Assembly: GCF_004765605.1 (NCBI RefSeq)
Contig: NZ_SRLC01000001.1
Location: 620,001-684,000, forward strand
Reading direction: 5' to 3'
DNA length: 64,000 nt
DNA from: Hymenobacter aquaticus
GTDB lineage: Bacteria > Bacteroidota > Bacteroidia > Cytophagales > Hymenobacteraceae
The notes beneath the pieces were generated by a model. The model had not been told where the DNA came from, ran no database searches, and saw only the letters and a list, made by a program, of their open reading frames with translations. Numbering within the stretch: the first letter of the stretch is position 1; every line of letters starts with the position of its first letter. Below, piece after piece: positions 35,560-43,563 of the stretch. A program made the translations under genes and the position numbers.

Positions 35560-36078
35560 CTACGAGTGACCCAGCTCGGCCACGGCGGGCGTGGCTTGGT
35601 CGGTGTCGACGGCTATAGCGGCGGGCACCAGGTCTTTTTCGGCTTCCCCGGCTTCGGCGGCGTGGGTTTTCTCCCACTCCCGGAACTTGGTGATTTCGTC
35701 CTGGAAGCTGCCCACAAACCAGCTCATCAAACTCAGATCGTCCAGGAAGCCGACCACGGGAATGAAGTCGGGCACCAGATCCAGGGGCGACAGGGTGTAG
35801 AGCAGCACGCCCAGGCCCGAGAGAATTGTCTGGGTTTCAATCTGCCGGTACGAGCCGCTCACGTAGTTTTTCACCATGCGCACCACGGTCAGCATCACGT
35901 CCAGCAGCTGCCGGAACTTGTTGTCGCCGCTTTTCTTGTCGGCCAGCTTGTTGGCTACCTCGTTCAGCACCAGCACTACTTTGAACGGGCGCCCCAGCAG
36001 CTTGCCGGCGCGGTTGATGAAGACGCTGAACAGCGCGTTTTTGGAAATGGAGAGTCCTTTTTCGGCAAGTGACGACAT
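35560..36078 (-). CDS. YkvA-family (DUF1232) membrane protein
   Basis: A protein of 172 residues. The DUF1232 core is clear: LYTLSPLDLVPDFIPVVGFLDDLSLMSW at mid-protein. This family is small, membrane-associated and of unknown function, sometimes near stress genes. It has an N-terminal amphipathic stretch and an acidic C terminus. It is divergent from the DinB gene, sharing a 92-base gap. Confidence 0.88.
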   Translation of the reverse strand: MSSLAEKGLSISKNALFSVFINRAGKLLGRPFKVVLVLNEVANKLADKKSGDNKFRQLLDVMLTVVRMVKNYVSGSYRQIETQTILSGLGVLLYTLSPLDLVPDFIPVVGFLDDLSLMSWFVGSFQDEITKFREWEKTHAAEAGEAEKDLVPAAIAVDTDQATPAVAELGHS

Positions 36079-36170
36079 GGGCGAAGGGTTAAGGGAATAA
36101 TTGGCCCGTGTACGCAGACGCAGCTCGGGAAGTTGGCTACCTTCGCCCCGTCACCAAGCCCGTTTCGTCT

Positions 36171-36704
36171 ATGTCGACCACCGCCCGGCCCATCGAGGGC
36201 CAGTATCTGCCCTACTACGACACCTACATCCGCCACATTCCCGAAGGCGCCGACCCGCTGTATATGCTCGCGAAGCTGCCCGACGCGCTGCGGCAGGCCG
36301 TGGGGCAGCTCAGCGAGGAGCAGGCCCACTTTGCGTATGCCCCGGGCAAGTGGAGCATCAAGGAAATGCTGGTCCACATCATCGATACCGAGCGGATTTT
36401 TGCCTACCGCGCCCTGCGCTTCGCCCGCAACGACAAAACCGACCTGCCCGGCTTCGAGCAGGACGACTACGTGCCCGAGTCGGGGGCTAACGACCGAACC
36501 CTGAGCGACATCCTGGCCGAGTACGACACGGTGCGCGCCGCCACGCTGTCGTTGTTCCGCTCGTTTTCAGCTACCCAGCTCGACCGGACCGGCTCGGCCA
36601 ACGGCGGCCCCGGCAGCGTCCGGGCCCTGCTTTTCATCATTCCCGGCCACGAGCTGCACCATTTGAGCATTCTGCGGGAGCGGTATCTGCCCCAGCTAAA
36701 GTAG
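36171..36704 (+). CDS. DinB-family metalloprotein
   Basis: A protein of 177 residues with the DinB four-helix fold: KWSIKEMLVHIIDTE (first metal His) and a C-terminal GHELHHLSILRERY carrying two His ligands. Relatives include bacillithiol- and mycothiol-dependent S-transferases. The N-terminal region (YLPYYDTYIRHIPEG) is a common Bacteroidota variant. The ATG at 36171 is used; upstream codons run through the promoter region. Confidence 0.88.
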   Translation: MSTTARPIEGQYLPYYDTYIRHIPEGADPLYMLAKLPDALRQAVGQLSEEQAHFAYAPGKWSIKEMLVHIIDTERIFAYRALRFARNDKTDLPGFEQDDYVPESGANDRTLSDILAEYDTVRAATLSLFRSFSATQLDRTGSANGGPGSVRALLFIIPGHELHHLSILRERYLPQLK

Positions 36705-36786
36705 CGCCGGCTTTCGCACAACACCCGCCCGCCTCGTTGCGTTAGGAATTTCAGATTTACCTTTCTACCCTAAACCATCCTACACC

Positions 36787-36903
36787 ATGGCAAAAGCACA
36801 AGACGCCCGCAAAGAGAAGAAAAAGGAGCCGGCTAAGTCTCCCAAGGAGAAGAAAGCCGCCAAAGAAGAGAAGAAAAAATCCAAAACCAGCAGCAGCGAA
36901 TAA
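36787..36903 (+). CDS. Small lysine-rich protein
   Basis: A protein of 38 residues, about two-fifths Lys, with Glu, Ala, Pro and Ser making up most of the rest (KEKKKEPAK, PKEKKAAK, EEKKKSK). It is too short for standard gene calls. Support comes from an ATG start, TACCTTTC (one mismatch from the -7 promoter box) upstream, and a 20-bp perfect terminator stem 20 bases after the stop. It is strongly basic and probably disordered, resembling the tails of histone-like or RNA-binding proteins, but no homology is claimed. Confidence 0.6.
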   Translation: MAKAQDARKEKKKEPAKSPKEKKAAKEEKKKSKTSSSE

Positions 36904-36922
36904 TCCGCTGCCGCTTGCCGGT

Positions 36923-36972
36923 AAAGCCAAAATTCCCGCTGCTTCTCGTGAGGCAGCGGGAATTTTGGCTTT
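36923..36972. terminator. Terminator with perfect 20-bp stem
   Basis: Arms 36923-36942 and 36953-36972 are exact reverse complements with a 10-base loop, between the small Lys-rich gene and the convergent AlbA_2 gene. Confidence 0.88.
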
Positions 36973-36997
36973 CCGGGGAGGAGCTGGGCCACCCAGC

Positions 36998-37621
36998 TTA
37001 TAGGGTGTAATACGGCTCTTTTTCCTTGTCGTGGTGGCGGATGTAGCCGTGCAGGGTCAGCTTAATCAGGGTCTGGTAAGCCCGGCGCTTGCCCAGGTTG
37101 CCCAGCCGCATGTACTGGGCCAGCGTGATGCGCGGATGTTTGCGCAGGTAGTCCAGCACGGCCAGCTCGTGGCGGTTCAGCGGTATTTTCTCGAACTGCT
37201 GGGGCTGCTGGCGCTCCAGTACCTTCTCGGTCAGGCCGCTGGTTTGCACGCTTTCGTCGCGTACCCGCACGTAGCCCCGCCAGTCGCCCTCCGCTACCTG
37301 GGCCCGGTGGGGCTTGCGGCTGCTTTCCCGCACCGTCACGATGAGCACGGTGCGGTTGTCTTCCTCTACCTCGGTAAAATCCAGTTCCAGCGGTGGGTCC
37401 ACGTACTGCTCAGCCGCCAGGCGCAGCACGTATTTTTCCTCTTCCGCGTCGCGCACGCCCACAATGCGCCCGTCATCATCGACGCCCACCAGCACGTGGC
37501 CGCCGTGGGTATTGGCCAGCGAGGCCAGCGTCCGGGAAATGCGCGTAGGATGGGTCGTTTTCTTTTTGAACTCGAGCCGTTCGCCCTCGCCGCGTTTGAT
37601 GAGTTCCTGCAGTTCCGACAT
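36998..37621 (-). CDS. AlbA_2/Schlafen-type ATP-binding domain protein
   Basis: A protein of 207 residues. The AlbA_2 domain occupies the N-terminal part: GERLEFKKK, SRTLASLANTHGGHVLVGVDDDGRIVGV. A winged-helix-like C-terminal part (LAVLDYLRKHPRITLAQYMRLGNLGKRRAYQTLIKLTLHGYI) suggests DNA binding. Such proteins are usually annotated as putative transcriptional regulators. The ATG at 37621 (MSELQEL) is preferred over an upstream extension. It is followed on the same strand, 20 bases upstream in transcription, by nothing shared; the SDR gene at 37666 precedes it and may be co-transcribed. Confidence 0.85.
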   Translation of the reverse strand: MSELQELIKRGEGERLEFKKKTTHPTRISRTLASLANTHGGHVLVGVDDDGRIVGVRDAEEEKYVLRLAAEQYVDPPLELDFTEVEEDNRTVLIVTVRESSRKPHRAQVAEGDWRGYVRVRDESVQTSGLTEKVLERQQPQQFEKIPLNRHELAVLDYLRKHPRITLAQYMRLGNLGKRRAYQTLIKLTLHGYIRHHDKEKEPYYTL

Positions 37622-37665
37622 GGGCGTAGGCTCAGGGGTGAAATGAAAAACGGGCCAGTCGGGCG

Positions 37666-38541
37666 CTACTCCAGCCCCGTTTCTTCGGCTGAAATCCGCC
37701 ACAGGCGGCTGGCCTCGGCCCGGTTGCGGGCCGTGCCCGAGCTGCGGGCGGGCTTACTGTTCTTAAAGTAGCGCCCACTCAGCGCGGCCACTTTCGGGTC
37801 GGTGGCCAGGAAGATGCTGGTTTGGGCCCCCACCTCCGGCGTGACCATCACCGGCCGGGCCAGCAGCCACATCAGCTTCAGCAGCCGCGAGCTGCCGGGG
37901 TTTACCAGGCCCGTATCCACGATGCCGGGGTGCAGGCAGTTGGCCGTGATGCCCGTCAGCTCCAGGCGGTGGGCCAGCTCGTTGGTGAATAAGATGTTGG
38001 CCAGCTTCGAGTCGCAGTACGCCGTAAAGGAGCTGTACTTTTCCCGGTCATTCCGAAAATTCTGGGCCGGCTCAATCTCACCCAGCCAGTGCGCTTCGGA
38101 AGCCACGTTGATAATGCGGGCCTGGCCGGCCGCCTCCAGCAGGGGCAGCAGCAGGTTGGTCAGCAGGAAGGGCGCCAGGTGGTTGGTCACCCAACTCAGC
38201 TCGTGGCCTTCGTCCGTAATCGTCAGGGGCCCGGGCATAATGCCGGCGTTGTTGATGAGCACGTCCAGCTTAGAGTAGCGGCGCGTGACTTCGGCCGCCA
38301 ACGTCCGCACCTCGGCCAGCACCGACAGGTCGCAGAGCAGAATGTCGGGCTGGCTTGCTGGGCTGGCCTGCTGAATCAGGGTTTTGGTTTGCTCGGCCCG
38401 CTCCGGGTTTCGGCACACCAGCACCAGGTGCGCCCCGCGCCGGGCCAGCTCCCGCGCCGTTATCTGCCCAATCCCACCCGAAGGTCCGGTAATGAGTACA
38501 GTTTTTCCATCGAGTCGGGGTAGTTCAGCAGGCGCGGCCAT
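37666..38541 (-). CDS. SDR oxidoreductase, retinol-dehydrogenase-like
   Basis: A protein of 291 residues. TGPSGGIGQITA is the cofactor motif, NNAGIMPG follows, then NVASEAHWLGEIEP, with the catalytic pair Tyr-x3-Lys in FTAYCDSKLANILF. The C-terminal HPGIVDTGL is typical of the RDH11/WWOX-like branch of classical SDRs acting with NADP(H) on lipid alcohols or aldehydes. The substrate is unknown. Its stop is 44 bases from the start of the AlbA_2 gene on the same strand. Confidence 0.9.
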   Translation of the reverse strand: MAAPAELPRLDGKTVLITGPSGGIGQITARELARRGAHLVLVCRNPERAEQTKTLIQQASPASQPDILLCDLSVLAEVRTLAAEVTRRYSKLDVLINNAGIMPGPLTITDEGHELSWVTNHLAPFLLTNLLLPLLEAAGQARIINVASEAHWLGEIEPAQNFRNDREKYSSFTAYCDSKLANILFTNELAHRLELTGITANCLHPGIVDTGLVNPGSSRLLKLMWLLARPVMVTPEVGAQTSIFLATDPKVAALSGRYFKNSKPARSSGTARNRAEASRLWRISAEETGLE

Positions 38542-38692
38542 GAGGGCAGAAGGAAGGCGGAAAAAGCAACTGCCGGGGCATGTAGTTGCTCCGGCTTTCC
38601 CTCTAAACGATAAAACGATACCGGGAAGTTTTACTTTTTAGCGGGTAAAAATGAAAATAGGAGAAGGATGGACTGGAACTGGCCGGACATGC

Positions 38693-38736
38693 AAAACGGA
38701 AGCCAGAGCCCGGTGCAGAGCTGTAGCTTCCGTTTT
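38693..38736 (-). terminator. Hairpin terminator of the DUF3127 gene
   Basis: Stem AAAACGGAAGC/GCTTCCGTTTT with a 22-base loop, 36 bases downstream of the stop codon on the minus strand. Confidence 0.7.
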
Positions 38737-38771
38737 GGAAAGAACCGGGGGAGGGCCCGACTTCGAGTTGC

Positions 38772-39194
38772 TTAGAAAGGCAGGTCGTTGTCGTCGTCGC
38801 CGGCGATGGGTGCCGCCGGAGCAGCGCGCAGGTTCGGGTTCTGGTTTTGGGCCGGAGCCGCCGCGCGGGGAGCAGCCTGCTGGTTGTAGCCACCGCCAGC
38901 GGGAGCACCGCCGCCCGTGCCCGCCTCAATGCGCCAGGCTTCCAGGTTGGTGAAGTACAGCATCTGGCCGTTCTTGTTGAAGCCGCGACCCCGCAGGTTG
39001 AAGGTAACTTTCACCTCGTCACCCACTTTGTAGGCGTCGATGAGGGCAGTTTTATCTTGAACCAACTGGAACTTGATATGCTCAGGGTACTGGCCATCCT
39101 GAACTTCCAGCACAAATTCGCGCTTGCGGAATTTCTCACTCACCTGCTGTTCGTCAAAAATCTCGTGCAGGCGGCCGGTAGCGTCGTAAGCCAT
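38772..39194 (-). CDS. DUF3127 protein with SSB-like acidic C-terminal tail
   Basis: A protein of 140 residues. The N-terminal 90 residues are the DUF3127 OB-fold-like domain (ATGRLHEIFDEQQVSEKFRKREFVLEV; QLVQDKTALID; KVTFNLRGR). A Gly/Ala/Pro/Gln-rich linker leads to GDDDNDLPF at the C terminus, which matches the acidic tail by which SSB recruits replication and repair proteins. This suggests a single-strand DNA-binding role in Bacteroidota. A perfect TACGTTTG promoter box lies 33 bases before the start. Confidence 0.88.
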   Translation of the reverse strand: MAYDATGRLHEIFDEQQVSEKFRKREFVLEVQDGQYPEHIKFQLVQDKTALIDAYKVGDEVKVTFNLRGRGFNKNGQMLYFTNLEAWRIEAGTGGGAPAGGGYNQQAAPRAAAPAQNQNPNLRAAPAAPIAGDDDNDLPF

Positions 39195-39227
39195 AAAAAA
39201 AATCGTTAAGTGGGTAAATCCTTACTT

Positions 39228-39301
39228 CAAACGTACGAAAAAAAACGCGTTATGGCTACCCGCGCCGCCCAAAATCCGGACCGCGCAGCTGCGTATCTTT
39301 G
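39228..39301. promoter_or_regulatory. Divergent -7 boxes for the DUF3127 and isoaspartyl-peptidase genes
   Basis: TACGTTTG on the minus strand (39228-39235) and TATCTTTG on the plus strand (39294-39301), each followed by its gene after about 34 and 43 bases. They share a 58-base interval. Confidence 0.6.
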
Positions 39302-39344
39302 CCTTTCGATCTTGCCCTCAGCCCACTAAAATACGCCCCATCCC

Positions 39345-40325
39345 ATGGATTTTCCTTTTGCTTTAGCCTTGCACGGTGGTGCCGGGACCATCTCCCGCGC
39401 CCTGATGTCGGCCGAGGCCGAGCAGAACTACCGGCAGGCTTTGCAGGCGGCCCTGGAAACCGGCTACGACGTGCTGCGCCACGGTGGGGCCGCCCTCGAC
39501 GCGGTAGAAGCCGCCGTCATCAGCCTCGAAGACTGCCCCCTATTCAACGCCGGCCGCGGGGCGGTGTTCACCCACGAAGGCCACCACGAAATGGATGCCT
39601 CCCTGATGGACGGCCGCGACCGGGCCGCCGGTGCCGTGACCGGCGCCCGCCACATTCAGAACCCTATTCGGGCCGCGCGCCTGGTGATGGACCAAACCGA
39701 GCACGTGCTGCTGGCCTATCCCGGCAACGAGGAGCTGGCCCGGGAGTTTGGCCTGGCCATGCAGCCCACCGAGTACTTTTTCACCCAGCACCGGTTCGAC
39801 CAGCTTCAGGAAGCGCTGGCCGAAGGCCGCATGCGCCTCGACCATAGCGAAGCCGCCCAAGCCCCGCTGGAGAAGCCCGCGGCTTTCGTGGATGAAGACC
39901 CGAAGAAAAAGATGGGCACCGTGGGCGCCGTAGCCCGCGACCAGCACGGCAACCTGGCCGCCGCCACCAGCACCGGCGGCATGACCAACAAGCGCTACTC
40001 CCGCATCGGCGACTCGCCCATCATCGGCTCGGGCACCTTTGCCGACAACCGGACCTGCGCCATCAGCTGCACCGGGCACGGCGAGTTTTTCCTGCGCGCC
40101 GTCGTGGCCCACGATATTTCCTGCCTGATGGAATACCGCGGCCTGAGCCTAGCCGAGGCCTGCCGCATCGTGGTGCACGACAAGCTCGCGCCGGTAGGCG
40201 GCGAAGGTGGCCTGGTCGCCATCGACAGCTTCGGCAACATCGCGCTGCCCTTCAACTCCGACGGAATGTACCGCGCCAGCCTCAGCTCGGACGGGAATCT
40301 GTACGTGGGTATCTACAAAGACTAA
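39345..40325 (+). CDS. Isoaspartyl peptidase / type III L-asparaginase (Ntn-hydrolase)
   Basis: A protein of 326 residues. ALHGGAGTI opens the Ntn fold, and MGTVGAVARD holds the autocleavage site: the bond before Thr192 is expected to break, exposing the Thr nucleophile of the beta subunit. STGGMTNKRYSRIGDSPIIGSGT supplies the substrate pocket. The enzyme cleaves beta-aspartyl dipeptides and asparagine. A cyanophycinase gene is convergent 128 bases away; cyanophycinase yields beta-Asp-Arg dipeptides, which this class of enzyme hydrolyses. Confidence 0.94.
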   Translation: MDFPFALALHGGAGTISRALMSAEAEQNYRQALQAALETGYDVLRHGGAALDAVEAAVISLEDCPLFNAGRGAVFTHEGHHEMDASLMDGRDRAAGAVTGARHIQNPIRAARLVMDQTEHVLLAYPGNEELAREFGLAMQPTEYFFTQHRFDQLQEALAEGRMRLDHSEAAQAPLEKPAAFVDEDPKKKMGTVGAVARDQHGNLAAATSTGGMTNKRYSRIGDSPIIGSGTFADNRTCAISCTGHGEFFLRAVVAHDISCLMEYRGLSLAEACRIVVHDKLAPVGGEGGLVAIDSFGNIALPFNSDGMYRASLSSDGNLYVGIYKD

Positions 40326-40396
40326 CGCCTGATCTTTACACCCTATATAATAAGGAGTAGAAATCTGCTTTTGTAGAGTTTAAAATCGTCAAATGC

Positions 40397-40431
40397 AAAA
40401 CGCCGGCTCTCCCACGGGGAGCCGGCGTTTT
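40397..40431. terminator. Bidirectional terminator
   Basis: Stem AAAACGCCGGCTC/GAGCCGGCGTTTT with a 9-base loop, between the convergent isoaspartyl-peptidase and cyanophycinase genes. Confidence 0.88.
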
Positions 40432-40453
40432 GGGTGAAGTAGCGTCGGGAAGC

Positions 40454-41395
40454 TTAGGCCGTGGTGGCCTGGGCTTCGGGTGAAACTTCCGGGGTCGGCT
40501 CCGGCGACACGGTAGCAGGGGGCGCGTAGGCCGTGCGGTCGGCGTAGAACTTGCGCTGCTCGATGTCGTAGGTGTTGCCTTTGGCCAGCACGTGCAGCGT
40601 CATGTTTTCCATGGAGAGGGCCGCGCCCTTCTTGGCCGCCGCCGCGTTGTTGTGTTGCAGGTTGTGGCCGTCCATGATGATTACCAGGTTGGAACCGATG
40701 GTTTCAATCAGGTTGCCTTCCGTAATCAGTACGCCGGTATCCTCGCCCAGTCCGATGCCGATAAGCTTGGGGTGCAGGGCTACGGCTTCCAGCAGGCGGC
40801 CAAAGCGGCCCCGCTTCACGAAGTGGGAGTCGATGACCACGCTACGGTTCAGACTCAGGCCGGTCCCGATTTTCACGGCACCCTTCATCAGCGCGTCAGG
40901 CACGCTGCCGCCCATAATCATGATGTGCGACATGGCCATGGCTCCGGCGCTGGTGCCGGCAATGACGAAGTTGGGCTCGTTGTAGTAGCGGGTGGTAAGG
41001 CGGTCCAGAAACTCGGTTTCGCCGAACATCATTTTCAGGCGCGACTGGTTGCCGCCGCTCATCATCACGATGTCGGCTTCCAGTAGCCGGGCCACGTACT
41101 CGGGCTGCTGCGCGTCTTCCGGCGTGCGAATGTCGAGGATGCCCACGTTCAGGCAATTCAGCATGGCAAACGACGAGACGTAAATTTTGGCTACTTCCTC
41201 CGGAATCATGGAGGCCGTAGTAATGACCTCGATGCGCGGATTGGTTTTACCCGACTCCGTGACGACGCGCTTCAGAATACCGAGCTCAAAGAAGTTGAGG
41301 TAGTATTTCTTTTTGGTGCGCGGGTTGGGGTAAGTGCCTTTATCTTCATTGCCTCCGATGGCAATTAACTTCCCGAGAGGTTTAGGTGCTTTCAA
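40454..41395 (-). CDS. Cyanophycinase-like peptidase, family S51
   Basis: A protein of 313 residues. LIAIGGNEDKG near the N terminus, SGGNQSRL (oxyanion loop, about residues 113-120), and the nucleophile Ser149 in IAGTSAGAMAMS match cyanophycinase. It cleaves cyanophycin to beta-Asp-Arg dipeptides. The only possible start is a TTG at 41395, because a stop lies four codons upstream. A TTGATTTG element (one mismatch from TAnnTTTG) ends five bases before it, fitting a leaderless mRNA. The C terminus is Pro/Glu-rich. No cyanophycin synthetase gene is in the window. Confidence 0.92.
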   Translation of the reverse strand: MKAPKPLGKLIAIGGNEDKGTYPNPRTKKKYYLNFFELGILKRVVTESGKTNPRIEVITTASMIPEEVAKIYVSSFAMLNCLNVGILDIRTPEDAQQPEYVARLLEADIVMMSGGNQSRLKMMFGETEFLDRLTTRYYNEPNFVIAGTSAGAMAMSHIMIMGGSVPDALMKGAVKIGTGLSLNRSVVIDSHFVKRGRFGRLLEAVALHPKLIGIGLGEDTGVLITEGNLIETIGSNLVIIMDGHNLQHNNAAAAKKGAALSMENMTLHVLAKGNTYDIEQRKFYADRTAYAPPATVSPEPTPEVSPEAQATTA

Positions 41396-41487
41396 CGCGA
41401 CAAATCAACTTTAATGACAACAAAAGAAAAAGAACTCCGAACGGGCAAGCAAGGTTCAGGCCACACCCGCCGAAGCTGAGCGGTAAG

Positions 41488-43278
41488 TTAAGCGGTTTGG
41501 CCTATCATCGTATCAAACGTGCTGGTCGCCACAGAGTGATAATTGGGCCGGGCCCGGGCGTAGATTTGCCGGGCCCGTTCCGGTCCGCCGGGCGTCGTGA
41601 GCAGCGCCTTGTAGATCGGCACCAGGAATTTGCGCCGGCCCACGGTTGTCAGAAACTGCTCCACGGCCTGGTCGGCGGGGTGGTAGCCGGCGGCCAGGGC
41701 CAGCGGAAACCACGCCGACAGAATTTCCGCGTTGCCCGACGGGGTAAACCCGAAGGCTTCGTCCAGTTCGCTCAGCTGCGCGGCCGATAAGCTTTTGGGT
41801 AAGCCGTGCAGGAAATGCACCCACTCGTGGCTGCTCCAGCCGGTAGTAGGCAGGGTAGAGGCGGCCGTGCCCTGCTGCCAGCTTTGCAGCGCGGCTTCCA
41901 CCGAGGCAAAGCGCTCTGACGAAACCGGCGGTGCCCCGGCCGGAATCCCCGGGCCGTTGATCCAGGCGTCGAGCTGCAGCCGGGCTTCCAGGCCTGGTTC
42001 CCGGTCCAGCAGCTCGCGGCGCAGATAGGCCACGAAAGAATCCGTATCCATCGACTGGAAGCTGAAACGCGCGAAGTACTCCTTAATAAAGGTGTCGAGC
42101 TTTTCGCGGCCCACTAGGCTTTCCAGGGTCAGCAGCAGGTAGTCGCCCTTTTCGTAGGCAATTTCGTTGAGCCCATCGTCCGGGTCGCGGCCGGCTAGGT
42201 CGAGGTGGAGATGGGTGTCGCGGCTGTCGGCCCCGAGCTCCTCCACGGTGTGCAGCAGGCCGGTGTGCCCCAGCACCTGCAACATATCGGCGTAGGGGCG
42301 GCCGTAGAGGCGCTCCATAATCCGGCGCTCAAAGTAGACTGTAAAGCCTTCGTTCAGCCAGAAGTCGTTCCAGGTAGCGTTGGTCACCAGGTTGCCCGAC
42401 CAGGAGTGGGCCAGCTCGTGGGCTACCAGGCTGGTCAGGCTCCGGTCGCCGGCCAGAATAGTAGGTGTTACAAATGTTAAACGCGGATTTTCCATGCCCC
42501 CAAATGGAAAGCTCGGGGGTAACACCAGCAAATCGTACCGGTCCCAGCGGTAGGGGCCATAGAGTTCCTCGGCTGCGCCCACCATCTTTTCCAGGTCCAC
42601 AAACTCGTGGGTGGCCAGCTGCAGGGTAGTGGGCTCGGCGTAAATACCGGTGCGCGTGCTCAGGGGCGTGAACTCCACGTTGCCCACGGCCAGGGCCATC
42701 AGGTAGGAGGGAATGGGCTGCTCCATGCGGAAGAAATACTCCCCGCGCGGATCCAGCTGCTGCGGATTCTCGGCGCTCATCAGGGCCAGCAGGTGAGCCG
42801 GGGCCTGCACGCGGGCCTCGTAGGTGAAGCGCACCCCGGGCGAGTCTTGGCACGGAATCCAGGTGCGGGCCAGGATGGCTTGCGACTGGGTGAACAGAAA
42901 CGGCTGCTCCCGGCCGGCGGTTTGCTCGGGGGCCAGCCACTGCAGGGCCGCGGCCGTCGGGCTGGTGGTGTACCGGATGCAGACGACCGTCGTATCGGGG
43001 CGCACCGTGATGCGCAGGGCCTGGCCCAGCACCGGGTCGTCGGCGCCCAGCGTGAAGTCGGTCGTCTCGCCGGTGGGCCCGCCCAGCCGCACCGACTCAA
43101 TCAGGAGGGAGCGGGCATCGAGCCAGAGGTCGGTGGCTCCCGTGTGGTTGGTGAGGTGCCAGGTGGCCTGGCCCCGCAGGGTGCGGGCGGCGAAGTCGAC
43201 CTGCAGGTCGAGGGCAAGATGGCGCACCTGGACCTGGCTGGGGCGGGCGTAGCTGTGTGGGTCGGGAGTAAAGGTCAT
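41488..43278 (-). CDS. M1-family aminopeptidase, LTA4-hydrolase-like
   Basis: A protein of 596 residues. Substrate motif FGGMENPRLTF, then zinc site VAHELAHSW followed 18 residues later by the third ligand in FWLNEGFT. A C-terminal armadillo-like domain follows, as in leukotriene-A4-hydrolase-type aminopeptidases. No signal peptide is seen from the ATG at 43278, so it may be cytoplasmic. A TATATTTG promoter box lies 63 bases upstream at 43341-43348. It is divergent from the L,D-transpeptidase gene. Confidence 0.92.
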   Translation of the reverse strand: MTFTPDPHSYARPSQVQVRHLALDLQVDFAARTLRGQATWHLTNHTGATDLWLDARSLLIESVRLGGPTGETTDFTLGADDPVLGQALRITVRPDTTVVCIRYTTSPTAAALQWLAPEQTAGREQPFLFTQSQAILARTWIPCQDSPGVRFTYEARVQAPAHLLALMSAENPQQLDPRGEYFFRMEQPIPSYLMALAVGNVEFTPLSTRTGIYAEPTTLQLATHEFVDLEKMVGAAEELYGPYRWDRYDLLVLPPSFPFGGMENPRLTFVTPTILAGDRSLTSLVAHELAHSWSGNLVTNATWNDFWLNEGFTVYFERRIMERLYGRPYADMLQVLGHTGLLHTVEELGADSRDTHLHLDLAGRDPDDGLNEIAYEKGDYLLLTLESLVGREKLDTFIKEYFARFSFQSMDTDSFVAYLRRELLDREPGLEARLQLDAWINGPGIPAGAPPVSSERFASVEAALQSWQQGTAASTLPTTGWSSHEWVHFLHGLPKSLSAAQLSELDEAFGFTPSGNAEILSAWFPLALAAGYHPADQAVEQFLTTVGRRKFLVPIYKALLTTPGGPERARQIYARARPNYHSVATSTFDTMIGQTA

Positions 43279-43340
43279 AAGAAGCGAAGCCAAAGAAGCA
43301 GAACAAGAACTAGGCTGTACGGCAAAACCGGGGAAGGCGG

Positions 43341-43348
43341 CAAATATA
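43341..43348 (-). promoter_or_regulatory. -7 promoter box TATATTTG for the M1 peptidase
   Basis: A perfect TAnnTTTG element on the minus strand, about 62 bases before the start codon. Confidence 0.5.
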
Positions 43349-43563
43349 GCCGAAAGCACCAAGTCAGATTTGCCGGGGAAAGCGGCACTCGGGTAGCGGC
43401 AAATCTGTTATCTTGCACCGTGGTGTAGTTCTGCTTGTCCGACAACCCCAGGACCTGGAAAGCAGTAGAACGCGCAGAGCGCTCCGCCGGGGGGCAGGTC
43501 AGCCAGTGGGCAATGACCGGTTCCGGCAGCGGCCATTTTTTGCCTTTCACCACACCTACTTAC

